This document shows positions 1-5,964 of a DNA stretch of 31,365 nucleotides, in pieces. The DNA comes from a virus, in IMG/VR virus record IMGVR_UViG_3300032265_001511, positions 1 through 31,365 of that record; one strand, 5' to 3'. The translations under genes and the position numbers were made by a program. Within the stretch, counting starts at the first letter, position 1, and each line of letters begins with the position of its first letter. The notes under the pieces were generated by a model, which saw nothing but the letters and a program-made list of their open reading frames with translations, did not search any database and had not been told where the DNA came from.

Positions 1-1
1 C

Positions 2-43
2 GGCAGACGCACGCCGATTAAGTGGTATGGGAGAACACCATGA
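2..43 (+). CDS. 3' end of an upstream unknown gene (partial)
   Basis: An open frame enters from the left edge and stops at TGA 41-43, giving a 13-residue tail ending WYGRTP. The stop overlaps the next start in the ATGA arrangement used repeatedly downstream, which is the main reason to think the frame is real. Nothing can be said about function from so short a fragment. Confidence 0.45.
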   Translation, partial: GRRTPIKWYGRTP

Positions 44-213
44 GGTTTATTGTTTCAGATAATTTAGGTGAACTAAGACGCTTTAATTGGCTAGACGAGG
101 CTAAACGTTTTATTGGCGATGACTCCGAAATGTTTCTCACCAAACTACCAAGGCCAGTTAAGCAAGACCCGAACATGAAGGCACAACAGTTACTAGGTGA
201 GGCACTAATATGA
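40..213 (+). CDS. small hypothetical phage protein (57 aa)
   Basis: I do not recognise this protein. It begins MRFIVSDNLGELRRFNWLDEA and is short and mixed-charge, with no membrane segment or cysteine motif. I prefer ATG 40 to the in-frame GTG at 22, because GGGAG at about 28-32 is correctly spaced and the ATG overlaps the previous stop. The 3' end overlaps the next start by ATGA (210-213), so it is translationally coupled within the early operon. A role in host takeover is typical for such genes, but the sequence does not show it. Confidence 0.7.
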   Translation: MRFIVSDNLGELRRFNWLDEAKRFIGDDSEMFLTKLPRPVKQDPNMKAQQLLGEALI

Positions 214-428
214 ACGCAAATGAACTAACAGATGAGGAAATACGGCACATTCAAGCTATATGCCATCTTAAAGATGTTGGTTACAATAATTTTATTATGC
301 GGTTCGCTAGAGCAATACTAAGAAAGGCACAAGAAAAAACAACCGAATCAGTCATGTCAGAGCATTGCACCTGCTACAAGTTAGGCTACAACCCGTTAAA
401 TGATTATAGAAAGGTAAAAGCGAAATGA
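210..428 (+). CDS. small hypothetical phage protein (72 aa)
   Basis: The protein is unrecognised. It starts MNANELTDEEIRHIQAIC and has a predicted helical N-terminal half. Four cysteine/histidine residues lie near ISHLKDVG and SEHCTCYK (C-x-C at about residues 53-55). The cysteines could bind a metal, but there is no recognisable zinc-finger spacing. Both ends overlap neighbours by four bases (ATGA at 210 and 425), placing it firmly in the co-transcribed run of small genes. Confidence 0.7.
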   Translation: MNANELTDEEIRHIQAICHLKDVGYNNFIMRFARAILRKAQEKTTESVMSEHCTCYKLGYNPLNDYRKVKAK

Positions 429-643
429 AGATTATCAAGAGAATGTACTCAGCAGTATTTAGCCCAGCCAGCTCGTTAGACCTGGCTAAGGACGAGCTAG
501 AAAAGTCACGCAAGGCTTTCCTAGTAAACAAGACACACACCGAGTACTACGCTGCACAGGTAGACTTTGAGACCAAGCGCATCAAACGGCTCGAGGAATA
601 CATTAGTGATATGGAACCATCGGCAAGGGCCAAATCAAAATGA
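425..643 (+). CDS. small basic, helical hypothetical protein (72 aa)
   Basis: The family is not recognised. After a short hydrophobic N-terminus (MKIIKRMYSAVFSP) the rest is highly charged and likely alpha-helical (LAKDELEKSRKAFLVNK, then FETKRIKRLEEYISDME), consistent with a small coiled-coil protein. The start overlaps the preceding stop by ATGA, and the stop (TGA 641-643) overlaps the next ATG at 640. The antisense frame through here is a shadow. Confidence 0.7.
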   Translation: MKIIKRMYSAVFSPASSLDLAKDELEKSRKAFLVNKTHTEYYAAQVDFETKRIKRLEEYISDMEPSARAKSK

Positions 644-762
644 GCTTCACAATATACCAAGCAGACGGGCTAAAAGTTATTCAATACTTCTTTAATATAG
701 AAGAACTTATTAAAGCAATGCTTAATAACCCGCATGATGCGTATCACAGGAATGCAAAATGA
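640..762 (+). CDS. very small hypothetical protein (40 aa)
   Basis: This 40-codon frame (MSFTIYQADGLKVIQYFF...) fills the gap between two better-supported genes exactly. It starts in an ATGA overlap at 640 and ends in another at 759-762. The tight packing at both ends is the evidence that it is translated. It has a possible amphipathic helix (FFNIEELIKAMLNN). No family is recognised. Confidence 0.6.
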   Translation: MSFTIYQADGLKVIQYFFNIEELIKAMLNNPHDAYHRNAK

Positions 763-884
763 CACTAGAAGAAGCCCTACTACAAATTGAAGTATTAAAA
801 AAACAGCTCGAGCTGTATCAGTACAGCTACGGCCAGATGATTAAACAAATGAAAGAACTAGATGACAAACGTAAAGAAGATTGA
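759..884 (+). CDS. very small coiled-coil-like protein (41 aa)
   Basis: The frame MTLEEALLQIEVLKKQLELY is a continuous amphipathic helix with leucine/isoleucine heptad spacing. It resembles the short coiled-coil proteins often found in phage early operons. It begins in an ATGA overlap with the previous gene and overlaps the next gene by 23 bases (862-884). Function is unknown; it could oligomerise or bind another protein. Confidence 0.6.
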   Translation: MTLEEALLQIEVLKKQLELYQYSYGQMIKQMKELDDKRKED

Positions 885-1083
885 GTTTGAAGAGGGCTGC
901 TTTGATAACCTTGAAGACGACATGACTCAGGAGGAGATGGAGGCGTTAATCCAAGGTATCCACCAGCTGCTCGAGACGGGCGAGATACTTGAGAACGCTA
1001 CTCCAGTTGAAGACCTGCCCGAAGAAGAGCAGGAAGAGATTGCACGCATGTTTGAGCGCAAAGCAAAACAAACAAGGCACTAA
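862..1083 (+). CDS. acidic hypothetical protein (73 aa)
   Basis: The protein is strongly acidic (EFEEGCFDNLEDDMTQEEME, later PEEEQEEIARMFERK). The composition is reminiscent of DNA-mimic or inhibitor proteins in phages, but that is only an analogy. GAAAGAAC just upstream can serve as the ribosome binding site. It ends immediately before the metallopeptidase-like gene (stop at 1081-1083, next ATG at 1084), so the two are probably co-translated. Confidence 0.65.
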   Translation: MTNVKKIEFEEGCFDNLEDDMTQEEMEALIQGIHQLLETGEILENATPVEDLPEEEQEEIARMFERKAKQTRH

Positions 1084-1668
1084 ATGCTAAAGAAGAAAAA
1101 GAAATACGACTACTACAAGCTGGACGTTGGCTTTTATCCTGACGTGATGAAGCTGTGCTTTGACAACAAGGTATTTCAAGAGATACTCAAAGACCACGAC
1201 ATCAAGTTAAAGACCAGCGCCTTAGACATTGGCATGGCCGAGACGCACCAGATTGGCGACGGCAAGGAGGGCATCATTATCTTGGTGTTTGACCTGAGCG
1301 ACATGGGCGACGACATGGGACTAATAGTCGACACCATAGCACATGAGGTCAGTCACGCAGTCGACCACCTGGCAGAGTTTATTGGCGAGGAGAACAACTT
1401 TGTCGGAGAGACGCGGGCCTACCTTACTGGCTCATTGATGAAACAAATATTTAAGATAACAATGAGCGAGAAAGATAAAAATGTTAGAAAAGCAAATCGA
1501 AAAGTTCTTAGTAAAAAGAGTAGTCGAGTCGGGCGGGATAACGTTCAAGTGGATCAGCACGGTCTCGGGGGTGCCAGATCGCATAGTCTTGCTGAACTCG
1601 AAAGTATTGTTCGTCGAGCTGAAAACGGAGACGGGCAAACTGTCAGGCCGCCAGATCCTAGTGTTTGA
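1084..1668 (+). CDS. putative zinc metallopeptidase-like protein with an out-of-frame tail
   Basis: The core carries a zinc-peptidase signature, HEVSH at residues 87-91 within IAHEVSHAVDHLAEF. A downstream glutamate in GETRAYLTG (about E109) is placed like a third metal ligand. Small phage proteins with H-E-x-x-H-AVD and RAYLTG are common near replication genes, and their substrate is unknown to me. The recognisable protein ends near residue 130. The remaining 60 or so residues are read from DNA that encodes the VRR-NUC nuclease in another frame, an overlap of 188 bases that is very long for this genome. A TAA in the -1 frame at 1476-1478, just before the VRR-NUC ATG, suggests the true end may be there, with an indel or frameshift between. 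Confidence is good for the gene and low for its C-terminus. Confidence 0.75.
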   Translation: MLKKKKKYDYYKLDVGFYPDVMKLCFDNKVFQEILKDHDIKLKTSALDIGMAETHQIGDGKEGIIILVFDLSDMGDDMGLIVDTIAHEVSHAVDHLAEFIGEENNFVGETRAYLTGSLMKQIFKITMSEKDKNVRKANRKVLSKKSSRVGRDNVQVDQHGLGGARSHSLAELESIVRRAENGDGQTVRPPDPSV

Positions 1669-1756
1669 CCAAATAGGCGAGCAGGGATTCCCCGTTCATA
1701 TTCTACGCAGCTACGAAGACATCGAGGAGTTTATCCATGAAACGCTTAAATCCTAA
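1481..1756 (+). CDS. VRR-NUC domain nuclease
   Basis: This 91-residue protein is a stand-alone VRR-NUC domain, a PD-(D/E)xK-superfamily nuclease fold found in phages next to helicases. The signature is visible: an N-terminal E-x-x-I helix (MLEKQIEKFLVKRV), then G-V-P-D-R (residues 30-34) and V-E-L-K (about 45-48) carrying the catalytic D...E-x-K, followed by SGRQILVFDQI. Family members cut branched or structured DNA. Together with the SNF2-type helicase downstream it probably processes replication or recombination intermediates. Its 5' half overlaps the tail of the metallopeptidase-like frame, and its 3' end overlaps the HNH-like gene by 20 bases. Confidence 0.88.
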   Translation: MLEKQIEKFLVKRVVESGGITFKWISTVSGVPDRIVLLNSKVLFVELKTETGKLSGRQILVFDQIGEQGFPVHILRSYEDIEEFIHETLKS

Positions 1757-2459
1757 CACTGGAAAATTGTTTAAACTTGGCGACGTACGAGATGATAAGC
1801 TCGTATTTAAACAATACAAAAAAATAAAAAATAAAAGTGGATTTTTTGTTGAAGAGTGGGTAAATTTAAAAAATTTTATTTTAGGAAAAAGTTTTTCAAA
1901 CGCAAAATCAAGAGCTGTAAAAGATAATTTGCCGTTTAACTTAACCGCAGAATATTTAAAAAGTATAAAGACAGACAATTGCCCAGTGTTTAATATTCCG
2001 TTAACGTGGGATAGGATAGGAAAAGGGTATAAAAATAACAACAACGCACCTTCATTGGATAGGATTATCCCTGAGTACGGGTATATTATTGGCAACGTGG
2101 TTTACATCAGCAAATTAGCAAATGAAATAAAATCAAGTGCCACAGAGGTAGAGCTGTACGCTGTAGCGGACTGGTTGCACAAAGAACGAAAGAGAGTATT
2201 AAATAATGTTGAACCGATCACAGCTGCACCAGTACCAACAAGACCTGATACAAAAGGCAAAGACGATTCCCAATCTGGGACTATTCCTACCGCCGGGGCT
2301 GGGCAAGACGGCGACGACATTGACCATCATAGCGGAACAGTTCAAAGGCAAGACGTTAATCATAGCCCCCAAGCGAGTAGCCCAGACGGTATGGGACACG
2401 GAAATAAGCAAGTGGCAACATCTCAGCAACTTAACCTGCTCGAAGGTATTGGGCAGTGA
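1737..2459 (+). CDS. HNH-like (homing-type) endonuclease with an anomalous C-terminal extension
   Basis: The first 157 or so residues resemble free-standing phage endonucleases of the HNH type. They open with MKRLNPNTGKLFKLGDVRDD and contain CPVFNIPLTW, then SLDRI and GYIIGNVVYISKLANEIK, the conserved block of this family. The DNA from 1737 to about 2205 is far more AT-rich than its neighbours, with long A runs, as expected of a recently acquired mobile endonuclease gene. From residue 157 the frame runs 254 bases into the helicase gene, and this tail is low-complexity (S/T/P/G/Q) and looks non-native. A TAATG stop-start junction lies at 2204-2208 in the -1 frame, so the gene may originally have ended there. 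It could be a homing endonuclease or a domesticated nuclease. Confidence 0.72.
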   Translation: MKRLNPNTGKLFKLGDVRDDKLVFKQYKKIKNKSGFFVEEWVNLKNFILGKSFSNAKSRAVKDNLPFNLTAEYLKSIKTDNCPVFNIPLTWDRIGKGYKNNNNAPSLDRIIPEYGYIIGNVVYISKLANEIKSSATEVELYAVADWLHKERKRVLNNVEPITAAPVPTRPDTKGKDDSQSGTIPTAGAGQDGDDIDHHSGTVQRQDVNHSPQASSPDGMGHGNKQVATSQQLNLLEGIGQ

Positions 2460-3549
2460 AAAGCAGCGACTTGACGCGCTGTCTGTCGAGGCAGATATCT
2501 ACATCATAAACCTTGAGAATGTGGCATGGCTATGTGGCCTCTCAGATAAGTTAGTGTTCACTAACTTAGTGATTGACGAGTCCAGTCGGTTTAAGGACCC
2601 CAGCACCAAGCGCTTTAAGGCGCTTAAAAAGCATTTAAAGGGCTTCTCACGGCGTTTAATACTAACCGGCACACCTACCCCTCAGGGACTACCCGATCTC
2701 TGGTCACAGGTGGGCATATTGGACTTAGGAGAGCGCTTGGAGACAAGCCTAACCAAGTTTAGGGATAAGTACCTAACCCCCAACCAAATGAATCGCCACA
2801 CACACGTTATATACAGCTGGAAACTACAACCCAATGCAGATCAGATTATTAAAAACAAAATTGAAGACATATGCTTTAGCCTTAAAGCTGAGGATTATTT
2901 ACAGCTACCTAGCTGTACGTCGCTTTATCACAAAATTGATTTAGACCCACAAGTAAAGAACAAATACAATGAGCTTAGAAAAGATATGGTCGTTGAAATC
3001 GGTAAGGGGCAGATCACAGCTCCAACAGCAGCGACACTGGCGAACAAGTTACTGCAATTCACCTCGGGCGCAGTCTATGGCCAAGATGGAGAGCCGCAGG
3101 AAATACACCGTACTAAATTGGAATACCTTGAGTCGATCATGGAAGAATCTTCAAGCCCGACACTGGTTTTCTACCATTTCAAGCACAGCCTCAACAGGAT
3201 ACGCCTCCAGTTCCCGCAGAGTGTGGTGCTGGACGATGACAACATTGCAGCGTGGAATCGTGGCGAGATTCGTATGCTGCTTGCCCATCCGCAGAGTGGT
3301 GGTATCGGGATTAATTTACAGTGCAACGCTGGAGAGACAGCCCAAACGGTTTGGTTCGATTTACCATGGAGCTCAGAGAACTACATCCAAGCGAATGCTC
3401 GGGTCTACCGCCAAGGGCAAGAAGTGCCGGTTATATTACACCACCTAGTAGTGGCAAACACAATCGACGAGCAAGTAGTCAAGGTACTAGAAGGAAAAAT
3501 AAATTTGCAGGAGGCCTTGTTAAATGCGCTAGATTTTGCATTAATATAG
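2206..3549 (+). CDS. SNF2-family (SF2) DNA helicase/translocase
   Basis: This 447-residue ATPase has the expected motif order. Walker A is GLGKT (residues 31-35), then APKRVAQTVW (Ia), VIDESSRF (II, DESS at 124-127) and LTGTPTPQ (III, about 153). In the second RecA domain SGGIGINLQ (V) and NARVYRQGQ (VI, arginine finger region) follow. Length and compactness match phage SNF2-like helicases that replace DnaB-type enzymes in many phages. It likely translocates on dsDNA during replication, recombination or fork remodelling with the VRR-NUC nuclease encoded upstream. ATG 2206 is well placed, with the ATPase motif starting 30 residues later. Its 5' 254 bases are overlapped by the HNH-like frame. 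Confidence 0.92.
   Translation: MLNRSQLHQYQQDLIQKAKTIPNLGLFLPPGLGKTATTLTIIAEQFKGKTLIIAPKRVAQTVWDTEISKWQHLSNLTCSKVLGSEKQRLDALSVEADIYIINLENVAWLCGLSDKLVFTNLVIDESSRFKDPSTKRFKALKKHLKGFSRRLILTGTPTPQGLPDLWSQVGILDLGERLETSLTKFRDKYLTPNQMNRHTHVIYSWKLQPNADQIIKNKIEDICFSLKAEDYLQLPSCTSLYHKIDLDPQVKNKYNELRKDMVVEIGKGQITAPTAATLANKLLQFTSGAVYGQDGEPQEIHRTKLEYLESIMEESSSPTLVFYHFKHSLNRIRLQFPQSVVLDDDNIAAWNRGEIRMLLAHPQSGGIGINLQCNAGETAQTVWFDLPWSSENYIQANARVYRQGQEVPVILHHLVVANTIDEQVVKVLEGKINLQEALLNALDFALI
3537..3549 (+). promoter_or_regulatory. partial copy of the phage TGCATTAAT motif
   Basis: TGCATTAATATAG is identical over 13 bases to the start of the intergenic motif found at 24291-24309. Here it forms the last codons and stop of the helicase gene (F-A-L-I-stop), three bases before the ATG of the sigma-like gene. 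A 13-base match is unlikely by chance in a window of this size, but the coding context and very short leader make its use as a promoter uncertain. It could instead be an operator. Confidence 0.4.
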
Positions 3550-3551
3550 CC

Positions 3552-3863
3552 ATGAGAACAAAAACCAAACATAAGATAAACGCTGTAGCCCCCCGACTTA
3601 GTGACGAAGATATTGACCCGATTGAGCAAGATGATTCTGAAAATGTAACCATACCGTCTAACGACGGGTGGCTGCCGTGGGATCCTGAAGACATATCTGA
3701 TATTCGTAGACTAGTTACCGAGAGCATGCCAGAAAAACAGCGTTTTATTATGGAGTCGTTTTTAGATGGGCTAAGTTATGCAGATATTTATGTTACTGAA
3801 AAGTATTGGCGGTACCATTTTGTTAAAGGAATTGAATTTCTTAAAAAGGAGTTAAAGGTATGA
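3552..3863 (+). CDS. putative sigma-70 region 4-like HTH protein (103 aa)
   Basis: The C-terminal half (PEKQRFIMESFLDGLSYADI, then TEKYWRYHFVKGIEFLKKEL) follows the pattern of sigma-70 region 4. Such regions have a P-x-x-Q-R-x-x-x-x helix, a G-x-S-Y-x-x-I turn, and a recognition helix leading into a lysine-rich tail. There is no region 2, so it cannot be a complete sigma factor. It may instead redirect host RNA polymerase or bind DNA alone. The N-terminal half is acidic and probably disordered (DDSENVTIPSNDGWLPWDPED). I chose ATG 3552 over upstream in-frame starts because those lie deep inside the helicase gene. The stop overlaps the next start (ATGA 3860). A copy of the phage motif sits directly upstream. 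Confidence 0.55.
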   Translation: MRTKTKHKINAVAPRLSDEDIDPIEQDDSENVTIPSNDGWLPWDPEDISDIRRLVTESMPEKQRFIMESFLDGLSYADIYVTEKYWRYHFVKGIEFLKKELKV

Positions 3864-4054
3864 GTACATTTGTTGTGGAGCATATTTACAAAGGGTATCC
3901 CATGTTTGAGACTATCCGTGGCGTAGAAGATATAAGCCTGGACCTGTTTGATAAGGTGCAGACAATGTGGGTATGTGACAGTGAAGAAGAAGTTACCGCA
4001 GTTGAGAATGAGTTACGGAGGAAGCATGGTGAACGATCCAGTCAACAACCCTAA
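3860..4054 (+). CDS. small hypothetical protein (64 aa)
   Basis: The family is not recognised. The protein MSTFVVEHIYKGYPMFETIR has alternating hydrophobic strands then an acidic helix (DSEEEVTAVENELRRKHGE), suggesting a small alpha/beta fold. It begins in an ATGA overlap with the sigma-like gene and overlaps the DUF3310 gene by 29 bases, so the three are probably expressed together. Confidence 0.65.
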   Translation: MSTFVVEHIYKGYPMFETIRGVEDISLDLFDKVQTMWVCDSEEEVTAVENELRRKHGERSSQQP

Positions 4055-4463
4055 GCACTACACTGCGCACCCCTCGGGCATTGACTGTATCCAGATTACT
4101 GAGCACATGGGTTTTTGTTTGGGCAATGCGTTTAAATATATTTGGCGAGCAGATTTAAAACACGACGCGATTGAAGACCTACGCAAGGCGCGTTGGTACT
4201 TAGATCGTGAAATAGAAAAAAGGAATAAAGAGATGATACTAGAAATTGATGACGATTTTTCAGATGACATTACCGCAACCAATTTAGCGGAAAGCTATGT
4301 CTCAATATCCAAAAATATAGAAGAGACTGAGTACTTTCACGACGATGATATAGCCGATTGGAAAGAGCTACTGCCAGCGATTATGACTGTCGGCAAATGG
4401 TACAGCTATGACTTTGAAGCTGAAATAAAAAAGGCTAAGGAAAAAAGTGAACAAGAAAATTGA
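4026..4463 (+). CDS. DUF3310 family phage protein
   Basis: The N-terminal 65 residues match DUF3310: NDPVNNPKHYTAHPSGIDCI, QITEHMGFCLGNAFKYIWRA, then a D-x-x-EDLRKARWYLDREI helix. The family is widespread in phages and has been loosely annotated as nucleotide-kinase-like, but its activity is not established. The remaining 80 residues are acidic and family-specific. ATG 4026 is preceded by GGAGGAAG at about 4017-4024 and gives the canonical family N-terminus, so the longer frame from 3948 is rejected. It overlaps the following GTG-start gene by 17 bases. Confidence 0.85.
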   Translation: MVNDPVNNPKHYTAHPSGIDCIQITEHMGFCLGNAFKYIWRADLKHDAIEDLRKARWYLDREIEKRNKEMILEIDDDFSDDITATNLAESYVSISKNIEETEYFHDDDIADWKELLPAIMTVGKWYSYDFEAEIKKAKEKSEQEN

Positions 4464-4746
4464 TTTAGAATCTGCTGTTATGCTGATGTGGCAGACCAGC
4501 GACGACATTGAGTTGCTATACAAGCATTACAGCGACGCACCCAAGCCAATGACAGAAGATGAAGTGGCCAATGCGTTACTTGGTATTAAAACCATACACG
4601 ATATGCGTTGCGCTGCGTTAATGGACATGTACACCCGTAAATTTGAATTAGATGAGTACTGTGTTGACCCAGATATATTAGCAGCAAGAGATAAGTTGTT
4701 TGATGAAGCGTTAATTGAAGCAAAAAGTAAAAGGAAAAAGAAATGA
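4447..4746 (+). CDS. hypothetical protein (99 aa, GTG start)
   Basis: The family is not recognised. It starts with GTG at 4447 behind an AAGGA site (about 4436-4441), inside the end of the DUF3310 gene. The sequence is helical (LESAVMLMWQTSDDIELLYK; TEDEVANALLGIKTIHDMR) and ends with a strongly basic tail (AKSKRKKK). The basic tail could contact nucleic acid. The stop overlaps the next ATG (4743). Confidence 0.68.
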   Translation: MNKKIDLESAVMLMWQTSDDIELLYKHYSDAPKPMTEDEVANALLGIKTIHDMRCAALMDMYTRKFELDEYCVDPDILAARDKLFDEALIEAKSKRKKK

Positions 4747-4979
4747 ATGAAAAAGAAGTGTTAGAGCAATTAGATAATTTTGTAGTTAACTTAGAGATTC
4801 CAGTCAAGCAGTTAAACAGCTGGTTAAACGCTTGGAATCAACCAAATCAAACCCCCACTATTTTTTGGTATGACATGATTACCACGGCACAAGCCCAAGC
4901 AGGCCCGCAGGTTGAACAAGCCAAAAAGTCATTGGAAACTTTAGCGAAGTCCGCTGAGAAAGAAGTAGTCGATGAGTGA
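4743..4979 (+). CDS. hypothetical protein (78 aa)
   Basis: This small protein (MNEKEVLEQLDNFVVNLE...) is predicted helical with a central aromatic segment (PTIFWYDMITTAQAQAG) and an Ala/Lys-rich C-terminal helix. It is coupled by an ATGA overlap to the preceding gene and overlaps the next start by eight bases. I recognise no family. Confidence 0.65.
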   Translation: MNEKEVLEQLDNFVVNLEIPVKQLNSWLNAWNQPNQTPTIFWYDMITTAQAQAGPQVEQAKKSLETLAKSAEKEVVDE

Positions 4980-5187
4980 TTTGTTTAACAAGATGATGGA
5001 GGCCAATAAGTTATCCAACGATCAGGCTAAGGCTAAGCGTGAGGCAGAAATTGAAGCCAAACGGCATGAGATGGCTGGCGCCATGACCCGCATGATGATC
5101 AACGAAGCCCTTGGCCGTGTACAGCAGACAAAACAGGAAAACGAGGCCTTGGCTAAAATTCAAAAAAGTGGGGCGGAAAAGAAGTAA
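4972..5187 (+). CDS. small charged helical protein (71 aa)
   Basis: Nearly the whole protein is one charged helix with coiled-coil character (NKLSNDQAKAKREAEIEAKR, then EALGRVQQTKQENEALAKI). It is the last gene of the first operon. Five bases after its stop the promoter-like motif at 5192 begins. Function is unknown; oligomerisation or binding a partner is plausible. Confidence 0.65.
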   Translation: MSDLFNKMMEANKLSNDQAKAKREAEIEAKRHEMAGAMTRMMINEALGRVQQTKQENEALAKIQKSGAEKK

Positions 5188-5191
5188 TTGT

Positions 5192-5210
5192 TGCATTAAT
5201 GTATATAGGA
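5192..5210 (+). promoter_or_regulatory. phage promoter/operator motif, copy A
   Basis: TGCATTAATGTATATAGGA is identical over all 19 bases to the copy at 30595-30613 on the other strand, and close to copies at 6395 and 24309. It lies in an 88-base gene-free space and points toward 5276, with 65 bases between. The rest of the space (5211-5275) holds only an untranslated leader with a strong ACAGGAG ribosome binding site at about 5261-5267. The 8-base core CATTAATG is palindromic, so an operator is an alternative to a promoter. Confidence 0.65.
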
Positions 5211-5275
5211 GCAGTAGAACTCGTCGGGAGACGCTTTGAACCTCCACTCACACTTTTACACACAGGAGATTTACA

Positions 5276-5533
5276 ATGAACCCATTTGAAATTCGCAATA
5301 GCCTTTTACTTACGGCAAAAGACTTTATGACCCAGCAGTACGACGCACAGATTAAGGTCTGGGAACTGGCAAGTAAGGCAACAGAAAAATTTGAAGCTGC
5401 AGCCCCTAGCTTCCCCACAATGGCAGAAATTATTGAGCACGCCATTGAGATGAACAAATTTATCAGCGGAACCGTAGAGACAGAACTAATCAACGGCGCC
5501 AAAAAACTAAGCAAAATAACTAAGGTATTCTAA
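5276..5533 (+). CDS. hypothetical phage protein (85 aa)
   Basis: The opening NPFEIRNSLLLTAKDFMTQQ resembles a group of short phage proteins of similar length with an NPFEIR start, none characterised as far as I know. The rest is amphipathic helix (AQIKVWELASKATEKFEAAA). It is the first gene behind promoter-like copy A and has the strongest ribosome binding site in the area (AGGAG eight bases upstream), so it is probably abundantly made. It precedes the terminase-like gene and may be involved in virion assembly, which is inference. Confidence 0.7.
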   Translation: MNPFEIRNSLLLTAKDFMTQQYDAQIKVWELASKATEKFEAAAPSFPTMAEIIEHAIEMNKFISGTVETELINGAKKLSKITKVF

Positions 5534-5539
5534 AACACA

Positions 5540-5689
5540 ATGGCAACTAAACCCGGTTTGTATGCAAATATCCACGCCAAAGAGGCGCGTATCAAGGCTG
5601 GCTCAGGCGAGAAGATGCGCAAACCGGGCACCAAAGGCGCACCCACAGCAAAAGCATTTAAAGAATCTGCTAAGACTGCTAAGAAATAA
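5540..5689 (+). CDS. very basic small protein (49 aa)
   Basis: The frame MATKPGLYANIHAKEARIKA, then KPGTKGAPTAKAF, matches a type of very short Lys/Arg/Gly-rich protein common in aquatic phages (GLYANI-x-AK and G-EKMRKPG segments). The function of the group is unknown. It begins six bases after the previous stop and ends in a TAATG overlap (5687-5691) with the next gene. The composition suggests nucleic acid or capsid binding. Confidence 0.65.
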   Translation: MATKPGLYANIHAKEARIKAGSGEKMRKPGTKGAPTAKAFKESAKTAKK

Positions 5690-5964
5690 TGGCGACAAAA
5701 CACGACAAACCAATCCCACGCAAGACCACTGGCGCTGGTAAGACCTACAACCCTACAGACAAGGGCGCAGGCATGACCGCCAAGGGTCGGGCAGAGTACA
5801 ACAGTAAAAACAATAGCAACTTAAAAGCACCAGCACCGCACCCAAAGACAGACGCAGACAAGGGCCGCAAGGCATCGTTTTGTGCTCGTATGGAAGGTGT
5901 TGTCAAAAAATCAAAAGGCCCAGCTGAAAGAGCTAAGGCATCACTAAAAAATTGGAATTGTTAA
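5689..5964 (+). CDS. small basic protein resembling DUF6321
   Basis: This 91-residue lysine-rich protein has a recognisable pattern: GAGMTAKGRAEYN near residues 27-39, then KASFCARMEGV around 62-72, and a C-terminal KASLKNWNC. This FCARM...WNC architecture is seen in a family of small phage proteins that I associate with DUF6321. Its role is not known to me. The two conserved cysteines could form a metal site or disulfide. Both ends use TAATG overlaps, linking it to the gene before it and the terminase-like gene after it. Confidence 0.72.
   Translation: MATKHDKPIPRKTTGAGKTYNPTDKGAGMTAKGRAEYNSKNNSNLKAPAPHPKTDADKGRKASFCARMEGVVKKSKGPAERAKASLKNWNC

Noticed and set aside
3321-3551. Longer N-terminus for the sigma-like gene
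   Set aside because: The upstream in-frame codons overlap the conserved helicase motifs V and VI. ATG 3552 just after the helicase stop is the natural start.
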